Shown here piece by piece: positions 17,032 through 25,284 of a stretch of 64,000 bases of DNA. The notes below the pieces were generated by a model. That model had not been told where the DNA came from, searched no databases, and was given only the letters and a program-made list of their open reading frames with translations. The number at the start of each line of letters is the position of its first letter. Position 1 is the stretch's first letter. The position numbers were made by a program, and so were the translations under genes. The DNA comes from Oceanobacillus sojae (GTDB lineage: Bacteria; Bacillota; Bacilli; Bacillales; Amphibacillaceae), in the NCBI RefSeq assembly GCF_900162665.1, contig NZ_LT727809.1:641229-705228 (forward strand). The letters run 5' to 3'.

Positions 17032-17790
17032 CTAAAGTAATAAAATAATCCCGCCGAGCATTGGTACAGCAACCATGGCGATTTTTAATACCATCGGATG
17101 TAACCGTGTTGTAAATTTAGCGCCGATATAAGAACCAACAATTGTTCCTGCAACAACCTCTGCAAATAATTTTAAATCAAGAAATCCTACAGTATAATAA
17201 CCGATACCGCCAACTAATGCGATTGGTATAATAACAAGCATGGTGGTACCTGCGGATAGTTGAAGCGATAAGCCAAAGAAGACAAGCAGCCCGATTTGAA
17301 TAAATGGGGTGGACCCGATACCAAATACACCGGATAATAGACCAGTTACAATTCCAATACCACCTGCCGTCATCCAAAATCTGCTTTTTGATGAGCGATT
17401 TTTCTCTGCAAATGTTTGCGTGGCAAACCTGCCGAAGCCGACTGTGACACGAATCCAAAGCAAAATAGCGGATAAAAACAGCATTCCGGCTGTAAACCAT
17501 TTCAAATCACTTTCAGGAATGAAAACTGCCAGTCTTGATCCAAAAAAGGCACCAATACCGCCAAACAATCCCGTTGCCAATCCTATTTTTAACATGGTAT
17601 TTCTTTCTCTTAGATGGCTGATTGTGCCGGATAACGATGTAAAAACCATTGCTGCCAGAGATGTTCCAAGCGCTGTATGTATCGGGACATCAAAGACTTC
17701 ACTCAGCATGGCAATAATAAAACCGGCGCCCCCGGCTCCAATAAATCCAAGTAACATTCCAATAACAAGCATCGTTAATAAAACAATCAA
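17032..17790 (-). CDS. TauE/SafE-family sulfite or sulfonate exporter
   Basis: A 252-residue protein with about eight membrane helices and the two repeated TauE/SafE signatures: GFIGAGGAGFI near residue 15 and GLLSGVFGIGSTPF near residue 150. The family exports or imports anionic sulfur compounds or organic acids. The start is TTG at 17790 (AAAGGG about 10 bases upstream); an internal ATG at residue 7 is an alternative. No sulfur-metabolism gene is adjacent. Confidence 0.82.
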   Translation of the reverse strand: MIVLLTMLVIGMLLGFIGAGGAGFIIAMLSEVFDVPIHTALGTSLAAMVFTSLSGTISHLRERNTMLKIGLATGLFGGIGAFFGSRLAVFIPESDLKWFTAGMLFLSAILLWIRVTVGFGRFATQTFAEKNRSSKSRFWMTAGGIGIVTGLLSGVFGIGSTPFIQIGLLVFFGLSLQLSAGTTMLVIIPIALVGGIGYYTVGFLDLKLFAEVVAGTIVGSYIGAKFTTRLHPMVLKIAMVAVPMLGGIILLL

Positions 17791-17942
17791 AATAAAAATC
17801 CCTTTCTTTTCTAAAACTACATGAAGTATTATAGCATATTAGCTGAAAAATATTGGGTGGCAGGTTTTATGCCGAAGTCTTATCAGATAAGGATATATTG
17901 TTTGAGAGGTGAGTATTCATTGTTCATACAGCTTGTCCAGAA

Positions 17943-17992
17943 TAAAAAAAAGCGGAATACAAAGACCAAGCATAATTAGCTTTGTATCCGCT
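17943..17992 (-). terminator. Terminator of the DASS transporter gene
   Basis: On the minus strand the stem AGCGGATACAAAG pairs with CTTTGTATTCCGCT (one bulge) and is followed by eight T residues. It lies 47 bases beyond the stop codon. Confidence 0.85.
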
Positions 17993-18038
17993 AATAGTTA
18001 TTTTAATATAGCCGCAATGCTTTCAATGAATATTAAAG

Positions 18039-19493
18039 TTATAACAAACCAACCCACTGCCAATAAGTAGCACTGAACAGGATAATGAGCAGGTAGCCAA
18101 TCACAGTAAGCGGCACACCAGATTTGATAAATTGTTTTAAAGTAAATGTTCCGGTACCATATGCCAGCATATTTTGCGGAGCGCTGACCGGTAACAGGAA
18201 CCCGAAGCTGATCACAAACTGCATAATCAGGACAAGCCCAGGACCATTAAAGGCTGCCGGATCCATGGAGCCGCCCAAAGCAATAACAATCGGGATAAAG
18301 GCTGATGCCAGGCTGGTAGCACTTGCAAAGCCTAAGTGTATCAAAATATTAAATAAAGCAAGCACTGCAATCATACCGACCAGAGGCAGAGAAGACACGC
18401 CAAGTATTTCAAATGAATTAGAAGAAAGCCAGGTAGCACCCTCTGTCGCTAACAGAATAATCCCTAATGAAATTCCCGTTGCAAATACAATTAATGTGCC
18501 CCAGGGAACCTTGGCCTGTACTTCTTTCCAGGAAAAGATGCCAATAACCGGTGTCAGCATGACGGCAACAGCAACGATGGTGACCGTAGTTGAATCTAAA
18601 GGATGTAAAATACCTTCTGTGGACCAGAATAATAACAGCATCCCGGCAATAATAACCAAACGCCATTCTTTACCGCTCATTTTTCCCAGATCTTTCAGCT
18701 GATTGCCAATACTTATTCCCTCTGGCATTTCCGACATATTTGGCTTGATCAGGTTGACCATAACCACATAAAGCACAATAGACATGATAAAAGCCCATGG
18801 GGCAGCGTAAAGAAACCATTCTCCCCATGTCACATTAATTCCAAATGCAGATTCCATGAATCCTAAAGCAACCATATTTTGTGCGGCTGCTGTTTTTATA
18901 CCAATGTTCCAAATGGATATAGACTGTACAGCGGTAATCATTAATAAAGCTGCCAGTTTACTTTGCTTTGCTAATCCAAATGCAGCAACAATTCCTAACA
19001 AAATAGGTACAAGTGTACCTGCACGGGCAGTAGCACTTGGCACAAACAATGCAAGTACAAAGCTGACAATAATCGTTCCCAAAACAAGTGCACCAGGCTT
19101 TGTCCCGACCTTCGACATAATATACAGTGCTATTCTTTTATGAAGTCCTGTAATCTCCATGGCTGTTGCCAAAACCAGCGCTCCGCCGACAAGCAATACG
19201 GCGGAAGAACTGAATCCCTCTACAGCCATCCCGAGCCCCTGGCTCGTTCCATAAATTATTCCCGGATCTTCAATAGTAGGAGATATCCCGATCAGGACAG
19301 CTAATAAGCTGACAATCATCACTGCGCTGACAGGATAAGAAACCGCTTCTGTAACCCATAAAACAACGGCAAAGGCTAAGACGGCAAGTGCTCTTTGTCC
19401 CACCAGCGGCAATGAATCAGGGTTAGGTAAGATTAAAATAATAATGAGTACGGAAAAAGCTGCAAGAAGTGCAATAGCATCTTTCTTTTTCAT
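18039..19493 (-). CDS. SLC13 / DASS-family anion:sodium symporter
   Basis: A 484-residue transporter with 11-12 membrane helices. The family hallmark lies near the end, SAPQNMLAYGTGTFTLKQFIKSG, with TEAVSYPVSAV near residue 50. These proteins carry dicarboxylates, citrate or sulfate with sodium. The start ATG follows GGGAGGGG. Single-gene transcript with a strong terminator. The upstream region shared with divergent bceA (19494-19762) contains TTACA and TGTAA half-sites at 19561 and 19578. Confidence 0.85.
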   Translation of the reverse strand: MKKKDAIALLAAFSVLIIILILPNPDSLPLVGQRALAVLAFAVVLWVTEAVSYPVSAVMIVSLLAVLIGISPTIEDPGIIYGTSQGLGMAVEGFSSSAVLLVGGALVLATAMEITGLHKRIALYIMSKVGTKPGALVLGTIIVSFVLALFVPSATARAGTLVPILLGIVAAFGLAKQSKLAALLMITAVQSISIWNIGIKTAAAQNMVALGFMESAFGINVTWGEWFLYAAPWAFIMSIVLYVVMVNLIKPNMSEMPEGISIGNQLKDLGKMSGKEWRLVIIAGMLLLFWSTEGILHPLDSTTVTIVAVAVMLTPVIGIFSWKEVQAKVPWGTLIVFATGISLGIILLATEGATWLSSNSFEILGVSSLPLVGMIAVLALFNILIHLGFASATSLASAFIPIVIALGGSMDPAAFNGPGLVLIMQFVISFGFLLPVSAPQNMLAYGTGTFTLKQFIKSGVPLTVIGYLLIILFSATYWQWVGLL

Positions 19494-19762
19494 GAAAACC
19501 CCTCCCTTTATTTACCTTAATTATAATATATAATGCCTTATTTGTGATGAACTTCACATGTTACAGAATAATGAATTTGTAAAACACTTCACAAAGTATT
19601 CAATAAAAAAAGAAGAGAAAGAATGCCTTCATTTAAATTTTGCTTTACATTATAATTAATATTATCACTATTATTTCATCATGAACCGTCTGTTTATAAG
19701 AATTTTTGTAAGCGTTTTTATGAGTTGGTATGAAAAGACATATAAGAAGAGGGGGAAGAGGA

Positions 19763-20527
19763 GTGGCGATATTAGAGGCAAATCATATTGTAAAGATTTA
19801 TGGGGATATAAAAGAAGACAGAACAACACAAGCATTAAATGAGATCAGCCTTTCTATTAATAAAGGAGAATTTATTGCTATTATGGGAGCTTCCGGCAGC
19901 GGGAAAACAACATTGCTGAATATATTGAGCGGTTTGGATAAACCGACATCCGGAGCAGTGACCATTGCCGGAGAAAAAATCAATGAAATATCACGTAATC
20001 AGTTAGCGCTTTTTCGGCGGCAGCAATTAGGCTTTGTGTTTCAGGATTTTAATTTATTAGATAGCTTAACAGTGAAAGAAAATATGGCGCTGCCGATGAT
20101 ATTAGAGAAAAAATCGTCAGCGGATATCGATCAAAAAGTGCAGGAACTGGCTGCTCTTTTTGGGATTGAGGATATTTTAGATAAATATCCATACCAAATA
20201 TCCGGGGGACAGCAGCAACGGACAGCAGTCAGTCGTGCCTTAGTAAATAATCCAAGTATTATATTAGCGGATGAGCCGACCGGGAATTTAGATTCCGCAT
20301 CTTCTGCAGATATTATGGAATGCTTTGAAACCATTGTGGAAAATTTAGCTTCAACTATTCTTCTCGTAACACATGATATATTTGCGGCAAGCTATTGCCA
20401 AAAGGTAATATTTATTAAAGATGGCATGATTCATTCCAGCATAATCCGGGAAAGCGGCAGGGAGGAATTTGCACAGCAGATCATAGCAGAACTCTCCGTT
20501 ATAGGAGGGAGAAAGGATGTCTTTTAG
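19763..20527 (+). CDS. BceA-like peptide-antibiotic ABC transporter ATPase
   Basis: A 254-residue ATPase of the MacB/BceA group: Walker A GASGSGKTT, signature ISGGQQQRTAVSRAL, Walker B IILADEPTGNLDS. It partners the 650-residue FtsX-like permease downstream with an 11-bp overlap. Such pairs detoxify bacitracin-like or lantibiotic peptides acting on lipid II-cycle intermediates. The GTG at 19763 is chosen since GGGGGAAGAGGAG lies just before it and the length then equals typical BceA; an ATG at 19730 adds a basic tail. No BceRS two-component pair is adjacent, which is unusual. Confidence 0.85.
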   Translation: MAILEANHIVKIYGDIKEDRTTQALNEISLSINKGEFIAIMGASGSGKTTLLNILSGLDKPTSGAVTIAGEKINEISRNQLALFRRQQLGFVFQDFNLLDSLTVKENMALPMILEKKSSADIDQKVQELAALFGIEDILDKYPYQISGGQQQRTAVSRALVNNPSIILADEPTGNLDSASSADIMECFETIVENLASTILLVTHDIFAASYCQKVIFIKDGMIHSSIIRESGREEFAQQIIAELSVIGGRKDVF

Positions 20528-22469
20528 TCAAATTGTCTGGAAGATGGCCAAAGCAAATTATAGGAAGTATATCTTTTATTATTTATGTAATACATTTGCC
20601 GTAATGTTTTTCTTTGTTTTTTCTACCATATACTTTAACAGGCAGGTAGATGAAGTAAAAATTTCAGGATCTATTCAATTTCTTTTAATGACACCCGGAG
20701 TAACACTTGTTTTATTTACTATCTTTTTTATCAGCTATGCACATCAAATTTTTATCAAGCAGAGAAGAAGTGAATTTGGACTTTTTATGACATTGGGAAT
20801 GACTGACCGAGATATCGTCAAGCTAGTATTATTAGAAAATACGATTATTGGTCTTTTGTCTCTGACCTCCGGGATTCTGGGCGGAACCATCTTTTCCAGA
20901 GGGATCTTTTTTCTGTTAATGCACAGCGTTGGAATAGGGCAAGTGGCATTTCATTTAAGCAGTAACATGTTTCTCTATACAACTATTGCATTTGCAATTA
21001 TCTTCCTGATTGCTGTCGGCAGTTCACTTTATCATGTTTTTACTGAGAATGTTATAGCAAATATCAAGAGTAGTAAAACAGCTGCTGCACTGAAAAATAA
21101 TAGTCCGATAATTGGAGGAATAGGTGCTGCCTTTATTTTTATTTCTATTATCGGTGTGTATCTTACTTACGCCTATTCAAATTACGGAGGGGAATTACTA
21201 TTTATTTGGGCCATTTTCACAATATTAGGGGTTTATATCAGTCTTAATCAGTTTATCAGCCTTTTTATTGAGTTCGTTAAAAGAAGAGAAAATTATTATT
21301 ATCCGAGAATGCTATTTTTAACAAGTATCAATTATAAATTTAAACATCTTACCACGATTCTAACACTGGTCATCAGCTTAGTGATGATTACTATTTTGTA
21401 TGGAACGCTTAACTTGAGTATTTACAGCATGGAAAAGAAAGATGTATTAGAAAGTAAGCCCTATGATATTGCATTTCTGCAAACAGAAACAAAAAACAAT
21501 CTGGATCAGGAAACCGTTTATTCTATTATTGATCAAGAAGATAACAGGATACAAGGATACCAGCAGATACCTGTTTATACGCATTATGAAAGAATGGAAG
21601 ATGATAATTGGCTTGTCTCGTATTCGTTTATGTCGATAGAATCATTTCAGGAACTAACTTCGATATCATATGAATTAGACAATAATGAAATGCTTTACTT
21701 TATAAACTCAGAATTTGAGAATAATGAGCAGGAGGAATATTATCAGGAAAATGCTTATTATTTTGCGGATGAAAATTTAGAATTTACTCTGAAGGAGATT
21801 ATTGCCGGGAATAATATAAATTACGTCAGTGATAGCGCTTTTTTTATCATTAATAATACAGATTTTGAACAATTGGAAAGTCAATTTGACGGCTACAAAT
21901 CAACTATCCATCAAATTAATGTAGAAGACTGGCGAGAAACAGATGGCGCAACAAATAAACTGGAAAAGAACCTCTTAGCTTATAATAAAAAGACCCCGCC
22001 TATCATGGATGAACGCACAGAAGGATCAACGGAAGAGGAATTTTTCAAGGTGGACTCTAAGATAAAGGCTTTTCAATCCATAAAAATGGAGAATGGCATC
22101 AGCTTCTTTGTAATGACTGTGCTTAGTATTATTTTCTTTTTGGGTTCGTTTATTCTGCTCTATTTAAATCTTTTTTCAGAGATTGAAAGTGAAAAAGAGA
22201 AATACCGTAAACTGCATGCAATAGGAATTACGGATAAAGAAGTGAAACAAGCGGTAACAAAGGAAATCAGAGCTATTTTCTTTATACCGGCAATTATTGG
22301 AGCAATACTGGCTTTCTGTTATTTTATTTCTATGATGCGGGATATAGGAGGAGTAATGGCTAATCCTGGATTGCTGCTTTATTTTGGCGGGATTACAATT
22401 ACTTATCTTTTAGTGCAGTTTATTTTTTATTTGTATGCGAGGAAGAAGATAATTTATAAGTTGATGTAA
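20517..22469 (+). CDS. BceB-like ABC transporter permease
   Basis: A 650-residue permease with ten predicted membrane helices and FtsX domains at both ends. A large extracellular domain (about residues 310-530, rich in Asp/Glu/Asn) lies between helices 7 and 8, the hallmark of BceB-type peptide sensors/transporters. It overlaps the ATPase gene by 11 bases. The large outer loop binds the antibiotic-target complex in known members. Confidence 0.87.
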   Translation: MSFSQIVWKMAKANYRKYIFYYLCNTFAVMFFFVFSTIYFNRQVDEVKISGSIQFLLMTPGVTLVLFTIFFISYAHQIFIKQRRSEFGLFMTLGMTDRDIVKLVLLENTIIGLLSLTSGILGGTIFSRGIFFLLMHSVGIGQVAFHLSSNMFLYTTIAFAIIFLIAVGSSLYHVFTENVIANIKSSKTAAALKNNSPIIGGIGAAFIFISIIGVYLTYAYSNYGGELLFIWAIFTILGVYISLNQFISLFIEFVKRRENYYYPRMLFLTSINYKFKHLTTILTLVISLVMITILYGTLNLSIYSMEKKDVLESKPYDIAFLQTETKNNLDQETVYSIIDQEDNRIQGYQQIPVYTHYERMEDDNWLVSYSFMSIESFQELTSISYELDNNEMLYFINSEFENNEQEEYYQENAYYFADENLEFTLKEIIAGNNINYVSDSAFFIINNTDFEQLESQFDGYKSTIHQINVEDWRETDGATNKLEKNLLAYNKKTPPIMDERTEGSTEEEFFKVDSKIKAFQSIKMENGISFFVMTVLSIIFFLGSFILLYLNLFSEIESEKEKYRKLHAIGITDKEVKQAVTKEIRAIFFIPAIIGAILAFCYFISMMRDIGGVMANPGLLLYFGGITITYLLVQFIFYLYARKKIIYKLM

Positions 22470-22605
22470 AATAAGGAGATGTAATGATGAAAGTGAAAAT
22501 TGAATTTTTAGTAAGATAGGCAATAAAGCCTGCTTATTATGGTAAAATAAAGCTACCTTAAAAGTAAGATTTCAATAAGGAATATAATTGGAGGAGGCGT
22601 TTTAT

Positions 22606-22662
22606 ATGATAAATAAAAATAGAAAGACAGTAAAACACAGAAAAGGGAGAACGCCTAACTAA
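22606..22662 (+). CDS. Possible 18-residue basic peptide
   Basis: A very short frame (starts MINKNRKTVK, ends GRTPN) follows an excellent ribosome site GGAGGAGG. Nearly half of its residues are Lys or Arg. An inverted repeat AGGCGTT/AACGCCT (22595-22601 with 22650-22656) spans it and would mask the ribosome site in the RNA. It could be a leader peptide, a gene remnant or chance. No homologue is known to me. Confidence 0.25.
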   Translation: MINKNRKTVKHRKGRTPN

Positions 22663-22703
22663 CCAGTTATATCGTATTTCCCTAAATTGGAAGGGGAATA
22701 AAT

Positions 22704-23261
22704 TTGAATCAAGTATTATTAATTATTGATGCACAACAGGAATTATTGGATGGAAATCATGATAGGTGCGCAGTTTTTCAGAAATCACAGCTTTTATCTA
22801 CTATTAATCTGGTAATTGAAAAAGCGGGTAAAGCATCTGTACCAGTTGTATTTGTAAGAGATCTAGATGTCAGCGAAGGTAAAGGAAAAGGGTTTGAAAT
22901 TCACCAGGAAATTAATGTTCCGGCCGCAGCCGAAATCTTTGATAAATCTGCTACAAATGCTTTTTATGGAACTGGTCTGGCAGAATATCTAAAGCTACAT
23001 CAAATAAAACATATCGTCGTGATGGGCTGCGAAACGCAGCATTGCATAGACAGTGCTGTCCGAACAGCGACGATTAACGGGTTTGATGTCACATTAGTCG
23101 GCGATGGTCACTCGACTCTGGGTAATGGTATCTTAAGCCAGGAACAAATTATAAAGCACCATAATCATACACTTCACGGGCATTACAATGTTGATCATTT
23201 TTCGATTGTGAGAAATGCGGCAGAAGATGTATTTTGTCCTACACATGATACCTATAGATAA
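22704..23261 (+). CDS. Isochorismatase-family cysteine hydrolase
   Basis: A 185-residue hydrolase with the family triad Asp9 (LIIDAQQE), Lys81 (FDKSATNAF) and Cys113 (MGCETQHC). The fold is that of nicotinamidases and isochorismatase-like enzymes; the substrate is unknown. The start is TTG with AAGGGGA 7 bases upstream. Single-gene unit ending in a long terminator hairpin. Confidence 0.85.
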   Translation: MNQVLLIIDAQQELLDGNHDRCAVFQKSQLLSTINLVIEKAGKASVPVVFVRDLDVSEGKGKGFEIHQEINVPAAAEIFDKSATNAFYGTGLAEYLKLHQIKHIVVMGCETQHCIDSAVRTATINGFDVTLVGDGHSTLGNGILSQEQIIKHHNHTLHGHYNVDHFSIVRNAAEDVFCPTHDTYR

Positions 23262-23305
23262 ACACCATAAAAGCAGTGCAGTTTTGTACTGCTTTTATGG
23301 TGTTT
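23260..23305. terminator. Long terminator hairpin
   Basis: An 18-bp perfect stem (23260-23277 with 23288-23305) has a 10-base loop. Its 5' arm begins inside the isochorismatase stop codon. The stem's A/T ends could supply U-tracts for both strands. Confidence 0.75.
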
Positions 23306-23431
23306 ACAACGTTCTCTAAGAATGATTTATACCTTAAGCAGATAGACTTATATCTGACTTCTTATTATATTCCATTTGTACTATAATAAATTTATTAAAT
23401 AAAAGAAAAATTTAGTAGATGTGGGGGAAGT

Positions 23432-23632
23432 ATGGATAAAAAAAGAATCGTTATTTTCACGGTATTATTTTTATTAATTGCAGGATGTAGCCCATCAAAG
23501 GAAGCGGATACAACCAAATCATCATCTGAAAATGAAGCTTCTAATGAAAATATAGAAGCAGAGGAAAAGGGTAAAATGATTGTTATATATGAAAGTAGTC
23601 ATTTTACCTTTTTCCAGTTCAGGTTTCTTTAA
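23432..23632 (+). pseudogene. Truncated lipoprotein gene
   Basis: The frame opens with a proper lipoprotein signal (MDKKRIVIFTVLFLLIAGC, Cys19) and a Ser/Glu/Asn linker after GGGGGAAG. After about 47 residues it runs into a terminator hairpin (23570-23613), so the last ~20 codons are terminator sequence and the stop codon lies beyond it. The expected folded domain is missing. It is best read as the 5' remnant of a lipoprotein gene cut by a deletion. Confidence 0.6.
23570..23613. terminator. Terminator shared by the lipoprotein remnant and the Nudix gene
   Basis: The stem GGTAAAATGA/TCATTTTACC (23570-23579 with 23599-23608) is followed by TTTTT on the plus strand and CTTTTCC on the minus strand. 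Confidence 0.8.
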
Positions 23633-24092
23633 TAAATACTTCTCCTGCAGCATTTTTCTCTGCATCCCAGACAGTGTGAATTTCAAATGTGCCGGGTTTA
23701 AAAAATAAATCAAATCGTAGTTTGATATCATTTTGCATCGGCAGATTTTTGGCTTCGTTGATATTAATCCAATGAAGTGTGCCTTCTGGAGGATTTTTCA
23801 ATAGTTTTCCTTTAAAATCCTTTGTCCAGTAATTCATCATAATATAACGATCTTTTGCAACGGTATTAACAAATTCGGATATACCTTTAAAGACCAGGTT
23901 GGTTACTTCCAATCCAGTTTCTTCTTTTACTTCCCGGACGGCTCCGTCAACAAAACTCTCTGGGAAATCTACTTTCCCTCCAGGCGGGATAAATCCCTTA
24001 AAGTTATCGTGCTGTCTATTCAGTAATAAAACTTTATCTTCATGCTGAATCATTACGACAGTCCAGAATTTGTAATTAATATTTTGTTCCAT
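23619..24092 (-). CDS. Nudix hydrolase, probable 8-oxo-dGTP diphosphatase type
   Basis: A 157-residue protein with a complete Nudix box G-x5-E-x7-REVKEETGL at about residues 36-58 (begins GGKVDFPESF). The start IMIQHEDKVLLLNR and the PPEGTLHW segment are as in MutT/YtkD-like nucleotide sanitisers. AGGCG lies upstream of the ATG. The exact substrate is unknown. Confidence 0.85.
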   Translation of the reverse strand: MEQNINYKFWTVVMIQHEDKVLLLNRQHDNFKGFIPPGGKVDFPESFVDGAVREVKEETGLEVTNLVFKGISEFVNTVAKDRYIMMNYWTKDFKGKLLKNPPEGTLHWININEAKNLPMQNDIKLRFDLFFKPGTFEIHTVWDAEKNAAGEVFIKET

Positions 24093-24292
24093 GATACGCC
24101 TCCATTGAAAATTTGCATTATGTATGTAAAATTTTTATGATATATCACAGAGTATCACCAGTGAAAATCCTATTTTAATAGAGAGAGAACGAAAACTTTC
24201 GCTTTATAATAATTAATATTAGCATTGAATAAAGTCATCATCTACTGAAAGAGTTTTAAAAATTATAAATTATTGTTTTAAAGGAGCAGCAT

Positions 24293-25033
24293 ATGTTAGA
24301 TCAATACTTACAATATATAGAACAATTACCTGATTCCAGAGAATTAAGGCGTGATGATCTGCTTCATCCTGATTTTCTTATAGAAAAAGAAAATAATCTG
24401 GAAATGTATTATTCCCCCCATAATGAATATATAAATGATCAAGCAAAGATTGTGATCGTTGGAATTACTCCCGGATGGACACAAATGAAAAAGGCATTTG
24501 AGACTTTTGTTGCTTTGAAAGCAACAAACCGGAGTGTAGACAGAATTCTTGAAGAAACGAAAAAGGAAGCAAGTTTTTCGGGTACAATGAGATTGAATTT
24601 AATACACATGCTGGATGAAATCAAACTGCATGATGCCCTTGGGTTGTCTGGTACATCATGTATCTTTGAAGACAGCAGGCCTATGTTGCATACAACATCA
24701 ATGATTAAGTATCCGGTTTTTTATAAAGATAAAAATTATACTGGTCATCAGCCAAAAATGAATAACAGCCCGCTTCTTTCTAAATACGCATATGACAGGT
24801 TTTCTGATGAAATTAATTCGCTGCCTCCATCCTCCCTATTAATTCCTTTAGGTAAAACAGTAGATTCCATTATAGAGGAATTAAAGCTGGAGGGAAGAAT
24901 TAATCAGGTTTGTCTGAAAGGTTTTCCTCACCCGTCAGGCGCGAATGGACATAGAATGAAGGAATTTAATAAACAAAAAGAATACCTGAGCGAAATGATT
25001 GATTATTGGAAGCAGAATAAAAGTGAGATGTAG
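24293..25033 (+). CDS. Uracil-DNA glycosylase-superfamily-like protein
   Basis: A 246-residue protein. Two motifs match the UDG superfamily in order: VIVGITPGW (motif 1, G-x-x-P-G, near residues 53-61) and FPHPSGANGHR (motif 2, HPS, near 213-223). The Asp/Asn water-activating residue seen in true UDGs after motif 1 is not evident, so catalytic activity is uncertain. AAGGAGC lies before the ATG. It stands alone. It could be a diverged DNA-repair or nucleotide-processing protein. Confidence 0.6.
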   Translation: MLDQYLQYIEQLPDSRELRRDDLLHPDFLIEKENNLEMYYSPHNEYINDQAKIVIVGITPGWTQMKKAFETFVALKATNRSVDRILEETKKEASFSGTMRLNLIHMLDEIKLHDALGLSGTSCIFEDSRPMLHTTSMIKYPVFYKDKNYTGHQPKMNNSPLLSKYAYDRFSDEINSLPPSSLLIPLGKTVDSIIEELKLEGRINQVCLKGFPHPSGANGHRMKEFNKQKEYLSEMIDYWKQNKSEM

Positions 25034-25126
25034 TTATGATGTAACGTAGCAGTAGTAAACTTGCATTTGTGAACATTTTATTATGGGAATTGAACGAAAA
25101 AAGGTTGTTAATAGGAGGCTTAAATT

Positions 25127-25177
25127 ATGACAAAAATAATTATAGACGATAGTATAATAAATGAAATACCAATTTAA
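25127..25177 (+). CDS. Possible 16-residue peptide or gene remnant
   Basis: The frame MTKIIIDDSIINEIPI has a strong ribosome site (AGGAGG, 6 bases before the ATG) yet ends after 16 codons. It sits between the UDG-like gene and the MocR-like gene. Probably the 5' end of a lost gene. Confidence 0.25.
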   Translation: MTKIIIDDSIINEIPI

Positions 25178-25284
25178 TTATCATACGAAAACGAAAGCAG
25201 CTAATTGGTTTGAAAAATATCTTAGTTAGTATCTGATGGGGGATACAAGCACATTTAAATCTACAAAACAATTGAGGAATGCAT

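Noticed and set aside
24293-25033. Assignment as a true uracil-DNA glycosylase (ung)
   Set aside because: Only the two superfamily motifs are recognisable and the catalytic residue is unclear, so only a superfamily-level name is given.
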